From the NCBI GenBank assembly GCA_030429565.1, contig JAUIFE010000042.1:1-45422 (forward strand): 45,422 nt of DNA, given 5' to 3'. Of this stretch, positions 10,001-17,369 are shown in pieces. Numbering within the stretch: the stretch's first letter is position 1; each line of letters starts with the position of its first letter. Below the pieces are notes generated by a model. It had not been told where the DNA came from and made no database searches. It was given only the letters and a program-made list of their open reading frames with translations. This stretch comes from Holophagae bacterium. Lineage in GTDB: Bacteria; Acidobacteriota; Holophagae; Acanthopleuribacterales; Acanthopleuribacteraceae. A program made the translations under genes and the position numbers.

Positions 10001-10444
10001 GTGCGACAAGCCTTCCGCGACATCGTGTGGTCGTTGGATGCGCGCAACGACGGTGCGCAACAGTTGGTCGCCCATTTACGCGAGGTCGCCGGCGAACTGT
10101 TTGCCGAAGACGCCGTGCAACTGGAATGGCACGTGGCCGGTTTACCCGAAACCATCTCGCCGGAGAAACGCCGCCAAATCTACCTCATCTGCAAAGAAGC
10201 ACTGCACAACATCGCCAAATACGCCAAGGCGACGCGCGTGGAAATCGACCTCATCAACGACGATCAAAACTTCACCATCCGCGTGCGCGACAACGGCCGC
10301 GGTCTCACCGAACAACGCCGCGAAAGCGGCATGGGTTTGGGGAACATGCAGTCGCGCGCCAAACACCTGGGCGGTGAGTTCTCGCTGCGCAGCGAAGGCG
10401 GCGTGTGCATTGAGGTCACCTGCGGCGCGCTGGCGCTCACTTGA
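7049..10444 (+). CDS. TPR hybrid sensor kinase with two kinase cores
   Basis: A 1131-residue sensor kinase. It has an N-terminal hydrophobic segment (about 27-45), then TPR repeats (about 80-440), a Gln/Glu-rich coiled coil and a membrane segment (about 498-518). A HisKA domain follows with H551 in SHELRTPL, then an HATPase domain (N box NLVGNAIKF, G boxes DTGIGIA and GTGLGLA). A receiver domain has D856 in LLDVMMPG. A second kinase module of the NarL/DegS type (HisKA_3) comes last, with H944 in DLHDDVGG and its own HATPase (DNGRGL, GMGLGNM). GGGAGG 7 nt before the ATG supports the start. It is followed by a LuxR-type response regulator, which fits phosphotransfer from the HisKA_3 module. The TPR region may bind a protein or peptide signal; the ligand is unknown. 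Carrying both a HisKA and a HisKA_3 core in one chain is unusual. Confidence 0.95.
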   Translation: MTKGYQAKGYRQRVTSTCRAESGTRVAGWALLLLGLSSAMAYAGAATSTAPTANWDAATVLANDQDRLCRMAERTDAEQDAAWLLELAAAADTGSQHALTQTYASRACQLSIARNAPRHLAKALHIWGDSARKQDDYATALDCFAVARNLCEAEGLTDLEAALALSIGDTYFRKEDLPRAKESFELALALGQYLENDAISAAAYNQLGLVHSSYGEYEEAMVVQLKSLALHQQRDHAPGLAATYNHLGILAFRTDRVDTSLAHFQAALPLFVQLGDVDGVVQVLGNIGIILRNQGRYQEAKIRFQQLNALSDRVNDRRSQFNFAFQLGQIEEKLGHFDDARKRYEDAFQRAQSLTRTCSSNNAVIALARMDRRQGRPQTGLKRLAQVAANAPTTVIQAEAKREQSELHAANGHYRLAFEALQHYITLNAGFLDEQVQHNIDQLEQQYKAKQRRQEIALLKQEREIQAAQALEASRQMEVSLLKKDGEIKCLELQRQNSYMVAGVLVFFGFFSSGGFYLRTQKRKLDQERAINRKLQRLDRLKDDFLANTSHELRTPLTGIVGLVENLLDGACGTLSDKARRHLVMVAAGGKRLNVLVNDLLDFSRLKHRELELHRQRLPLAALVDLVLTVSRRLAPSELALINAVAEDFPDVEADENRLQQILFNLVGNAIKFTPQGQVVVRAERRDNHAVIYVSDTGIGIAEADQQTIFRSFEQLQGGSTRQHSGTGLGLAITKQLVELHGGRIAVQSQANQGATFSFTIPLARETSTPMAAPLMDVTLQQRFQAPPDSDGSETQVALANTNHAHVLIVDDEAINRQVLLSHLGGLNVRCSEAANGEQALKILAGPDRVDLVLLDVMMPGLSGFEVCRRLRREHSAKALPVVFLTAKNGLTDLVTAFNCGANDYLPKPFFKAELLSRVQLHLNLAASHHAVEHLRCQIAGDLHDDVGGLLTQISLLSEWLANVPNQPERVTAKSAKIGRAARQVRQAFRDIVWSLDARNDGAQQLVAHLREVAGELFAEDAVQLEWHVAGLPETISPEKRRQIYLICKEALHNIAKYAKATRVEIDLINDDQNFTIRVRDNGRGLTEQRRESGMGLGNMQSRAKHLGGEFSLRSEGGVCIEVTCGALALT

Positions 10445-10509
10445 ACGCGGCGACCCAAAACCACAACGCCGCCGGCCACAAACAGGATCCCCCTACAGGA
10501 GGCAAAGGA

Positions 10510-11145
10510 ATGAACGATTACCGCATCGACATGGTCGAAGACGACGCCGAGGTACGCGAAGCCTTGGTCGATCTGATTGATTTGCTCGACGGTTTCCAAT
10601 GCGGCGTGGTCGTCGACGCCATGGAAACTTACCTGTGGGAAACACGCAAGACCATGACGGCCGACGCGGTGCTGATGGACATCGGCTTGCCCGGCATGTC
10701 CGGCATCGAAGGCACCCGCGTCCTGCGCGCCAAGTACCCCGACCTCAAAGTGGTCATGATTACCATTAATAAAGACAGCACCAACATCTTCGAGGCCTTG
10801 CGCGCCGGCGCAAGCGGTTACATCCACAAATCGGCCGGCATGGCCCAGCTCAAGGGGTTTTTGGAACTGATCCGCGCGGGCGGCGCGCCGATGTCGCCGC
10901 AAATCGCCACCCAAGTGGTCAGCTTCTTTCACCCCGAGCCGGCCGCACCCAAGGAAAACAAGTTATCGGATCGCGAACGCCAAGTGGTCGCCGCCATTGT
11001 CGAGGGTTTGAGTTACAAGCAAGTTGGCGCGCGGCTGTGTATTTCGATTGGCACCGTTTGCAGCCACATCACCAACATCTACAAGAAGTTGGCAATCCAC
11101 AGCAAAGCCGAACTGATGCAGAAAAGTTACCGTGGCGAACTCTAA
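10510..11145 (+). CDS. NarL/FixJ-family response regulator
   Basis: A 211-residue DNA-binding response regulator. The receiver domain occupies about residues 1-120, with phospho-acceptor D57 in LMDIGLPGMSG and the switch-region Lys in YIHKSAG. A LuxR-type helix-turn-helix follows (about 145-205: LSDRERQVVAAIVEGLSYKQ, then ISIGTVCSHITNIYKKL). AGGAGG at 10497-10502, 7 nt before this ATG, decides the start. A TTG overlapping the kinase stop at 10441 would add 23 poorly conserved residues. The kinase upstream ends 65 bp earlier and the two are probably co-transcribed. Its HisKA_3 module is the natural phosphodonor. Target genes cannot be read from the sequence. Confidence 0.95.
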   Translation: MNDYRIDMVEDDAEVREALVDLIDLLDGFQCGVVVDAMETYLWETRKTMTADAVLMDIGLPGMSGIEGTRVLRAKYPDLKVVMITINKDSTNIFEALRAGASGYIHKSAGMAQLKGFLELIRAGGAPMSPQIATQVVSFFHPEPAAPKENKLSDRERQVVAAIVEGLSYKQVGARLCISIGTVCSHITNIYKKLAIHSKAELMQKSYRGEL

Positions 11146-11288
11146 CGCCTGACGCCCCCACTTGTTTAAAATGAGACAAATCGTTGCATTAACCCTTGTG
11201 GGTGTCGCGATCGGCGCCGGCGAGGGTTCGGTTGCGGGGCGCAACACCGACCGTGGCCGCGGTCCTGCCAGGCGACGTCTTTCTCGCC

Positions 11289-11861
11289 TTAAACCAAACT
11301 CATGAAGTGGCTGAACTGATTCATCGCCGGTTGAGGGGGTGCGCTCGCCGCAACAGCGCCGACCACCGACGCTTCTTCATCCGCGTCGAAGTCCGCCTCA
11401 TCATCCATTTCGAAATCCGGCGCTTCCTCGTCATCAAAGGCCGCTTGGTGCTTTAAGCGGCCTTCCTCCATATGCTCTTTCAAGGTTGCCGCCGTCGCGA
11501 TCAGGTTTTGAATCAGGTTGTGAAAATACTCGGACGTCAAACTCGACACCGCCTGCATGTAACACAGCAAGACGCCTTGGCGGATGGGGTCAACCGCCAA
11601 GGTGGCGCCCTGGGTTTCTTGCTGGTGAAGGTTCATGTGCAACAACATCGCATAAAATAGCTCGCGCGCCTCAAACGGCACATCCATTAAGTAAATCCCC
11701 ATGTGGCACATCCCCGACGTCGGCACCACGTACAATTCCAAGGTGAAGCCATTGCCGGCGCTAATCGCGCAGGCCCCTTCTTCATCAAGACCGACCGGCG
11801 TTTCCCAATCGGAACTCATTTGCCGCAACCATTGGTCGACGGTTTCAATTACTGCTTGCAT
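11289..11861 (-). CDS. CesT-like type III secretion chaperone
   Basis: A 190-residue small acidic protein that fits the CesT/Tir chaperone family. The pattern includes LDEEGACAI near the N-terminus and a central LLHMNLHQQETQGATLAVDP block that matches the family's Leu-rich, Asn-Leu, GAxLAxDP core, then LLCYMQAV. The last 60 residues are a very acidic Asp/Glu tail not typical of the family. Such chaperones bind the N-terminus of a specific effector and deliver it to the type III machinery. The gene lies 122 bp downstream of a large putative effector on the same strand, as cognate pairs often do. Start chosen at the ATG with GGGAG 8 nt upstream; an upstream in-frame ATG at 11882 would add seven residues. 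No type III structural gene is in the window. The family call rests on motif recognition. Confidence 0.72.
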   Translation of the reverse strand: MQAVIETVDQWLRQMSSDWETPVGLDEEGACAISAGNGFTLELYVVPTSGMCHMGIYLMDVPFEARELFYAMLLHMNLHQQETQGATLAVDPIRQGVLLCYMQAVSSLTSEYFHNLIQNLIATAATLKEHMEEGRLKHQAAFDDEEAPDFEMDDEADFDADEEASVVGAVAASAPPQPAMNQFSHFMSLV

Positions 11862-11900
11862 GGTTTGTTCTCCCATTTGCATTCCCTCGGCGAGGGGTTG

Positions 11901-11923
11901 GGCGGTTCGGATGCTGAACCGCC
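11901..11923. other. Hairpin between effector and chaperone genes
   Basis: A perfect 8-bp stem GGCGGTTC/GAACCGCC with a 7-nt loop lies between the effector stop and the chaperone start. There is no T tract directly after it on the minus strand, so it is not a classical terminator. It could attenuate or stabilise the effector-chaperone transcript. Confidence 0.5.
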
Positions 11924-11983
11924 AGGCTCATTTTTGGACTCCACGGGCGCGGCTCGCCGGAGCGTGACGCCGCCAAACGCGCA

Positions 11984-14377
11984 TTAAACTAATTGAAGCT
12001 GTTGGGAACGCAATCGGTCGACGGTAATGCGGTCCAGCGATTCCTGGTTGTACTTAATAATTTTGAGGCTATCCGAGATGTCCCCCTTCAATTTGAGTTC
12101 CTGCTTTCCAAGCGCCGTCAACAGATCCTGGCCCTCAAGATCACCATAGATTTTTGGCTGCACCAACTTGTCTTCCGGCGCCAGCAATCCGCTTTTGTTG
12201 ACCTGGTCGATAAAGGGTTTCAACTTCTGGTGGAGGTTGGTCGCCTTCAGGGTCAGCGCTTTATGATCAACCTTCGGTTGGTAAACCAATTCGGGGTCTT
12301 GGTTCTCCTTGTTGAACTTATCTCTGGCCTCATTATCCAGTGTCATTTCCATTAGCGTGTCGCGCAATTGGGTGGCAATTGGTGTCATGTCTTTAATAAG
12401 GTTGGTTACTTCCGGTAACTGCTTTTGCGCCAGGTCCAACGAGCTCTGGTGATCCTTAATTACCTTTTGCATTAGGTTCACACTGCCCTGGTTGGTCGTC
12501 GACGTGAACGATTCAACCTCAGACAGTGGTGCATCTTGGAGGTGGGTTGGCCGGCTTAAACCCATGGTGAAGCTTTTATCCTGGAGGTCCATGCCTTTAC
12601 TTTTGAAGCCACGCCCTTGCGTGTCCAAGCTAAACTGGTCCGTTTTTGGGTCGTACTGCACCACGTCGGTTTGGAGATCGAGATCGCCTTTATTGCCGTA
12701 GGTGGTATCGGTCGAAAACTTGGGGTTTGAGCCAAGACCGTCGTTCAAACCAACCGACGTCTTGAAATGACCGTGGTGATCCTTAAAGTTGGGAACCCCG
12801 GCGGACACGATTTGTAAGTGGTCGATATCATTTTGCAAATGCTGGTCGAAGTGATCTTTGTAAACACCGTCACTGTAATCGCGGCAAATCGCGACACCCA
12901 GCGAAATGCCCGTTTTAGGGCTTTCGAACAAAAAGTTGTCGGATGTCACACCGAAATGCTTGATTCGTTTTCCCAATTCCGGTTCTTCGGTTTGGGGGTT
13001 GGCGAGAATCCTTTTACTCTGCAATTTTTGTGGTATCAAACTCGTATCGTCGCGGTGTTGAAAGTAGGACGGCTGATCGACGTGCGACGGCAACAGCTTG
13101 TGCACGAAACCGACCTTGCCGTTGGGGCCGCCTTCAACGACCATCGCTTTGTTTTCGGTGCGTTTATACATCGAGCTTGGGCTGGACAGCTTTAACTTCG
13201 ATTTGTTGAAGACCAGAAGAAGCCGCTTTTTGAACTTGTTGCGCTCACCGTTACTCGCGGATTTAGAGAAATAAAATCTACGAAAATCCCCGCACATCGT
13301 CGTAATGGATTTCTTATCACACTGCATTTTTTCAAAAAACGCCGCAATACTTTTCGTGCGCTCAATGTTAATGGCTTGCGGTGGAAAATCCTTGCCGAAA
13401 AGCTTCTTCAAAAGCGCCATCGCAGCCTTCGGATTTTCATTTTTGACGAGGTCTACAATCTGGTTCATCTTGGTTCGGTTCGGCAATTTATTATTCGGCA
13501 AGAGGGCCAAGGACGCCAGTACATCGCGGTTTTCCGCCATGGTTTTGACCGTATCGAGAATATCCTTCATCTCTTGGTCGCGGTCAAAATTCTTTTCCAA
13601 TAAGACCTCGGGTGGCGCGTTGTGGGGGATGCCGGCCTTGTCAAGGCGGGCGTTCAGCATGTCGCCCACCGTTGCCAGCAGGGCGCGCGCCTCATGGCGG
13701 TCTTCTGTGCAGTCTTCCACACCGGGGCTCATCGCCTCGGCATAAACCTGGTCGAAATCCAACTTTTCCATATTTGTCAGGTTCGACAAATTACCCAATG
13801 CCTCTTTAATTTGCGTGAGGTCCGAATGTTTCATGGCGCTCAAACTTTTCGGCGTATAAGCCGTCACCATCGTACCCAACACGAACACCGACCCTTCGAA
13901 CTGGGGATCCTTCGCTTTTGTCTCAATATCTTGAATCAGCGTTTCCTGCTGGCTTTCGGTGAGGTTCGACTTGTAGTCGCTCCAAAAGAATTCGGGCAAG
14001 GTGAACACCGGCACCGTCCCTTTGCGGTTATCAACCAAATCCTGATCTTGCATTTTGGCGAAAGCTTCGAAAACCGTGTCGACTTTGCCCTTGAGGTTTT
14101 GGGTTGTGTTCTTAATGTCCGTTTTTTCGATATTCACCTGTAACTGAACCATTTGAATGCGCTTGGGTACTTTTTTCTCGTCCTTCTGCAGCTCAACCGG
14201 AGCGCTGGGTACCATTTGACCCACGTGCTTTTGGGACTTCGGCGACGGCGGCGGTGATTTGGGATCGGATTGGGTCCCGATCAAACCCATCGGGTTGGGG
14301 CTTTTCGGCTCCGTTTTGCCAAACAGTGGGGCCTGAACATTGGATTGTTTTCGGATCTGGTTCGAACTGGGAAACAT
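11984..14377 (-). CDS. Putative type III effector with nitrilase-like domain
   Basis: A 797-residue protein with no signal peptide. Residues 1-72 are Ser/Pro/Lys/Gln-rich and probably disordered, as in type III secretion signals. Residues 73-135 match the start of the carbon-nitrogen hydrolase fold (IQMVQLQVNIEKTDIKN, then VFTLPEFFW), with E129 as candidate catalytic Glu. A helical insert (about 180-400) follows. Then come KVGFVHKLLPSH with K427, and ISLGVAICRD with C498, followed by LQIVSAGVPNF. Together E129, K427 and C498 would make the Glu-Lys-Cys triad of nitrilases and amidases. Residues about 630-797 are helical. AGGAG 5 nt before this ATG sets the start; an earlier ATG at 14425 has no such site. 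The CesT-like gene is next downstream. Effector status is inferred from that pairing and the N-terminus; substrate unknown. Confidence 0.68.
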   Translation of the reverse strand: MFPSSNQIRKQSNVQAPLFGKTEPKSPNPMGLIGTQSDPKSPPPSPKSQKHVGQMVPSAPVELQKDEKKVPKRIQMVQLQVNIEKTDIKNTTQNLKGKVDTVFEAFAKMQDQDLVDNRKGTVPVFTLPEFFWSDYKSNLTESQQETLIQDIETKAKDPQFEGSVFVLGTMVTAYTPKSLSAMKHSDLTQIKEALGNLSNLTNMEKLDFDQVYAEAMSPGVEDCTEDRHEARALLATVGDMLNARLDKAGIPHNAPPEVLLEKNFDRDQEMKDILDTVKTMAENRDVLASLALLPNNKLPNRTKMNQIVDLVKNENPKAAMALLKKLFGKDFPPQAINIERTKSIAAFFEKMQCDKKSITTMCGDFRRFYFSKSASNGERNKFKKRLLLVFNKSKLKLSSPSSMYKRTENKAMVVEGGPNGKVGFVHKLLPSHVDQPSYFQHRDDTSLIPQKLQSKRILANPQTEEPELGKRIKHFGVTSDNFLFESPKTGISLGVAICRDYSDGVYKDHFDQHLQNDIDHLQIVSAGVPNFKDHHGHFKTSVGLNDGLGSNPKFSTDTTYGNKGDLDLQTDVVQYDPKTDQFSLDTQGRGFKSKGMDLQDKSFTMGLSRPTHLQDAPLSEVESFTSTTNQGSVNLMQKVIKDHQSSLDLAQKQLPEVTNLIKDMTPIATQLRDTLMEMTLDNEARDKFNKENQDPELVYQPKVDHKALTLKATNLHQKLKPFIDQVNKSGLLAPEDKLVQPKIYGDLEGQDLLTALGKQELKLKGDISDSLKIIKYNQESLDRITVDRLRSQQLQLV

Positions 14378-14553
14378 AGGAGCTCCTAAAAAGATGACGT
14401 GAATCGTGCCTTGCGCTCGGCACACGGATGACAGTCAACGAACCACTTCCCCTCTCGCGAAAGGTGGGTTGATGAACGGGGTCGGTGGGCATCGCACCCT
14501 CTGGATCTGGTTGAAACCAGCCATGGTCGAAGCGCCTAGCACATACACCCTTT

Positions 14554-14961
14554 TGGTCCTAAACGAAGCGATCCGGGTCGATCGAATCACGCAAAATACC
14601 GGGGCCGAACGTATTGAAATACACACCGCAGCCAGGTTCGGCGTTTGGCGTCTCTCGACGTTAGCCTGATCGTGTCGCGAAGAGCAGGCGTCGGAAAAAC
14701 GAGGCGCTTTGATTCACCCCCATGGGATGCGTCCGGCCGGCGTAAGTCCGTATCGCTGACAGGCCGAAGAATGCCGGACAAATTTGAAGCAAAAATGAAG
14801 AAAAATAGGAGATATCGGCAGATAATGGGTCTTGTTTCGGCTCACCCACCCTCAGCCGAAACAAAACCCACAATCTCTGACGATCTGCGCTCCTGGCTGA
14901 AACGCGCGGCGACAACCTAATGTGAGCTAAGCGATTTCATCCACCCGAATCGCTCAGCTCA
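14554..14961. mobile_element. Diverged or composite relative of the 160-bp MITE
   Basis: The left end at 14554 (CCTAAACGAAGCGATCCGGG) matches the left end of the MITE at 15335 over about 40 bases with a few changes. The right end at about 14930-14961 (AGCGATTTCATCCACCCG, then AATCGCTCAGCTCAGG) is a mirror of it. The interior differs and is longer (about 408 bp in total) and holds an unrelated inverted repeat. I see no matching 5-bp target duplication. It could be an old element with an insertion, or two element remnants. Its right end stops 29 bp before the SMI1-like start codon. Confidence 0.5.
14810..14886. repeat. 33-nt imperfect inverted repeat, strong hairpin
   Basis: Arms lie at 14810-14842 and 14854-14886 with an 11-nt loop. 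The inner part is nearly perfect (TTGTTTCGGCT against AGCCGAAACAA). It could be the transcript terminator of something lost, or the centre of a small non-autonomous element. Confidence 0.7.
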
Positions 14962-14990
14962 GGTCAAAAACATTCCGACCAGGGACACAC

Positions 14991-15602
14991 ATGAACAAAG
15001 TCATTAAATCTCAACCAGGCTTTTCAGAATCAGAACTCAACTACCTACAAAAGAAGTATCAATTTAAATTCCCCAAAGAGTTATACAATCATTTCTTAAC
15101 CTACAAAGGGGGCACTTTCGAAAAATGCTTTTTCCTCATCGAGGATTCTGTCCAAATCTTCTCATCGTTTCCATCGCGTATCGACGAATTCGAAGAAATC
15201 ATTGATCTACTCGTCGTTGAAGAGCGTCTGCTTCCGAAGGGGCTCTACCCTTTTGGCGATGATTTTGGTGGTTATATTTTTTGCTTCAGTGTTCGAGAAG
15301 AAGACGCCGGTAAAATCTACCTATGGCAATCTGACCTAAACTGAGCGATTCGGGTGGATGAAATCGCACAAGATGTTGGAGCGAAACATGTTGGAAAAAG
15401 CACAGGCGTACTTGCAAGTACGGCGAGCATTTTTACGAGATGTTGCAGCCCAATAGGTTGAGCGATTTCGCCGCCAAGAATCGCTTAGTTTAGGTCTGAG
15501 TATTATGATGATCCAGAGTATGCGATGCTTTTTATTGCGAACTCATTTCCCGAGTTTGTTGAAATGATGGGCACCGAAGAATCCTTAGGTCTTGATCCTT
15601 GA
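14991..15602 (+). pseudogene. SMI1/KNR4-family immunity-like gene split by a MITE
   Basis: The first 113 codons read as an SMI1/KNR4 protein: FKFPKELYNHFLTYKGGTFEKC, cut here as FPKELYNHFLTYKGG, then PFGDDFGGYIFCF and KIYLWQS. The frame then runs into a stop at 15342-15344 inside an inserted element. Removing 15335-15494 and one copy of the flanking TCTGA rejoins LWQS in frame to EYYDDPEYAMLFIANSFPEF, giving a 148-residue protein of normal family length. The family includes immunity proteins of polymorphic toxins. No partner toxin gene is adjacent; the RHS gene is 8.5 kb away. As it stands the product would be a 117-residue truncation lacking the C-terminal helix. A-T content is higher than in neighbouring genes, which fits horizontal origin. 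Confidence 0.88.
15335..15494. mobile_element. 160-bp MITE-like element with 5-bp target duplication
   Basis: Terminal inverted repeats CCTAAACTGAGCGATTC (left) and GAATCGCTTAGTTTAGG (right) match at 16 of 17 positions. The element is flanked on both sides by TCTGA (15330-15334 and 15495-15499). It encodes no transposase. A 16-bp perfect palindrome CGTACTTGCAAGTACG lies at 15407-15422. Precise excision restores the SMI1-like frame, which shows it is a true insertion. Confidence 0.88.
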
Positions 15603-15686
15603 AAATCAAAAAGGACGCCGCATCTCGCTGGGCATGCCGCTACCGGGGGCACCCGCCGGAGTCGGGGGCGCCCCCATTTGGTTCGC

Positions 15687-16298
15687 TTAGTTGTTGATGT
15701 ACTTCTCGAAAACAGCGCCGAAGTCTTTGACCTTATAGCTCGCATAGGCTTTTTTCTTCCAGTCAAAGGCGTATTCAGTCACCGCCGCCACGGTTTCAAT
15801 TTTAAGGCTGTCGCCAAAGCCGCTTTTCACCGTGTTGAGCGTGCTGCTGAGTGAATCGTCGGCGAAACGCATGAGGTCGAGGTTGGTGTCTTGAATCGAG
15901 CTAATGCGGTACAGCGCCTTGTAGAGGTCCTTCACCTTGTCGATTTGCGATTTGGCAACATCAATCGAGAACTGCTCGTTGCCAATCGTGAACTTAATTT
16001 CCACATCTAAATCAACCGTGCCCGCCGTCTCCAACCACACGTTGTTGATGCGGTAGTCGTGGTAGCTGTAGCGTTTGAGCGCGCGTTTTTTACTCAGCGC
16101 CGAATCACCGTCCAGGTGCAGCAAACCCAGATTGGTGAAGCAATACTCGTCGGCCTTGGACTTAATCAGGAAGTAAATCTTCTCGCCGTCTTCTTTGAGG
16201 ATGAAATCGTCGGATTCCACCTTGTCGTAGTCCGAGGGCGGCACCACTTTGCCGATGTCACTTAAACCTAACGCTTCAGATGCCAACTTCTTAAACAT
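15687..16298 (-). CDS. Bacterial PH-domain protein (YvbH/bPH_1-like)
   Basis: A 203-residue soluble protein matching the bacterial PH domain family first noted as DUF1696. Diagnostic stretches are MFKKLASEALGLSDIGK, ESDDFILKEDGEKIYFLIKS, EYCFTNLGLLHLDGDSA and VWLETAGTVDLDVEIKFTIG. The N-terminal 130 residues form the PH-like fold. The remainder is helical. GGAGG 7 nt before this ATG decides the start over an upstream in-frame ATG at 16448. The molecular role of this family is not established; nothing nearby clarifies it. A GC-rich palindrome GGGGGCGCCCCC lies just after the stop, without a T tract. Confidence 0.88.
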   Translation of the reverse strand: MFKKLASEALGLSDIGKVVPPSDYDKVESDDFILKEDGEKIYFLIKSKADEYCFTNLGLLHLDGDSALSKKRALKRYSYHDYRINNVWLETAGTVDLDVEIKFTIGNEQFSIDVAKSQIDKVKDLYKALYRISSIQDTNLDLMRFADDSLSSTLNTVKSGFGDSLKIETVAAVTEYAFDWKKKAYASYKVKDFGAVFEKYINN

Positions 16299-16652
16299 GT
16301 AAAATCCTCCAAATGATGAACGAACGTGAGCCATGGGGTTTGGACTTGGATGGGTTGCGCGCCGGCGTGTGCGATCAGCAAGGTTCGGCCCAAAAGGTCG
16401 CAATGTGGCCGATCTCGGGTGCGCTTGTTCGGGCGCGTTGAAAACCAAGGGTTTCCCGCAATACCCGCACCGCCTGGCGTTAAGTTCCTATGAAACGCAT
16501 GAAACATATCTTCCATCAAACCCCTTCGTAAGGGCGGAATCAACCAAAAAAGGCGCAACGCCAAAATCACATCGGCAGGAAACGGCACCGATTGAGACGC
16601 CAACAGCTTGAATGCACACCACTTCAAACCAAACAGGTGAAAGTCGGGCCGG
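16299..16652. other. Intergenic, nothing recognised
   Basis: This 354-bp gap lies between the PH-domain gene and the LytTR regulator, both on the minus strand. No gene, repeat or clear terminator was recognised. It should contain the PH gene promoter. Confidence 0.5.
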
Positions 16653-17369
16653 CTAGAAGGACGGTAAGCTTTTGGCCAGGTTTTTGTAGTTTTTGCCCAG
16701 CGGTAATTGGGCGCCGTTGCGCATAACCACCACGCCCGCCTCGAGGTAGCGAATGTGACGGCGCTGGACCAGGTAGGATTTGTGAATGCGCAGAAAGGCG
16801 GCGCCCACGGGCTGCGTTTCAAACGACGACAGCGTGCGCGGCGTTAATAAATGCTGCTCCCCCATCCAAACCTTGACGTAGTTGCCGTAGGCCTCCAAGT
16901 AGTCGATATCCGCCAAAGCCACCTGGACCAGTTTCTTGTCGACCTTAATGAAAAGGTGACTCGGCTGCGCCGCAGCCGCAGCGGACGCCTGCGCGTTGGT
17001 GCCAGGCTGGGATTGCGCGCGCGTACGTGCCTTGTGGACCGCCTTGAGGAAACGCTCAAAGCGAAAGGGTTTCACTAAGTAATCACACACGTCTAGCTCA
17101 AAACCTTCGACCGCGTATTCGGCATGGGCCGAGGTGATAATGGTCAGCGGTCGCTGCTCGAGGATGTTTAAAAAGTCGGTGCCTTTGAGCTTCGGCATCT
17201 GGACATCCAGGAACAGCAAATCCACCGACACCCGGCCCATCACGTCCATCGCCTCCGTCGCCGAGTAGCAGCGTCCAACCAACTCAATAAAGGGAACTTC
17301 TTCCAAAAAAGCCACGATCACCTCGTGCGCGAGCGGCTCGTCATCAACAATCAAGGCGGTTAAGGTCAT
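16653..17369 (-). CDS. LytTR-family response regulator
   Basis: A 238-residue transcription factor. The receiver domain (1-120) has acidic pocket residues in LIVDDEP, phospho-acceptor D55 in LLFLDVQMP, and the Lys of DYLVKPF. An Ala/Gln-rich linker follows, then a LytTR DNA-binding domain (about 140-235: IKVDKKLVQVALADIDYLEA, then FLRIHKSYLVQ and LPLGKNYKNL). The start ATG overlaps the stop of the kinase gene by 4 bp (ATGA), with AAGGAG just upstream, so the two are translationally coupled. An upstream in-frame start inside the kinase would add only Arg-rich out-of-frame sequence. The divergent ABC genes next to the kinase are the nearest plausible target. Confidence 0.96.
   Translation of the reverse strand: MTLTALIVDDEPLAHEVIVAFLEEVPFIELVGRCYSATEAMDVMGRVSVDLLFLDVQMPKLKGTDFLNILEQRPLTIITSAHAEYAVEGFELDVCDYLVKPFRFERFLKAVHKARTRAQSQPGTNAQASAAAAAQPSHLFIKVDKKLVQVALADIDYLEAYGNYVKVWMGEQHLLTPRTLSSFETQPVGAAFLRIHKSYLVQRRHIRYLEAGVVVMRNGAQLPLGKNYKNLAKSLPSF

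Larger units (their letters stand above)
14426..14990. other. Intergenic region with inverted repeats, no gene seen
   Basis: This gap separates the effector start from the SMI1-like gene on the opposite strand. I see no convincing coding frame. It holds a diverged relative of the MITE at 15335 and a long inverted repeat, both listed separately, and should also contain the promoters of the two flanking genes. Confidence 0.6.

Noticed and set aside
11200..11265. Hairpin GTTGCG/CGCAAC between the convergent regulator and chaperone genes as a terminator
   Set aside because: The stem is only 6 bp in its perfect part and has no T tract on either strand.
15636..15676. GC-rich palindrome after the PH-domain gene as a terminator
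   Set aside because: Several overlapping stems are possible but none is followed by a T tract in the gene's direction.
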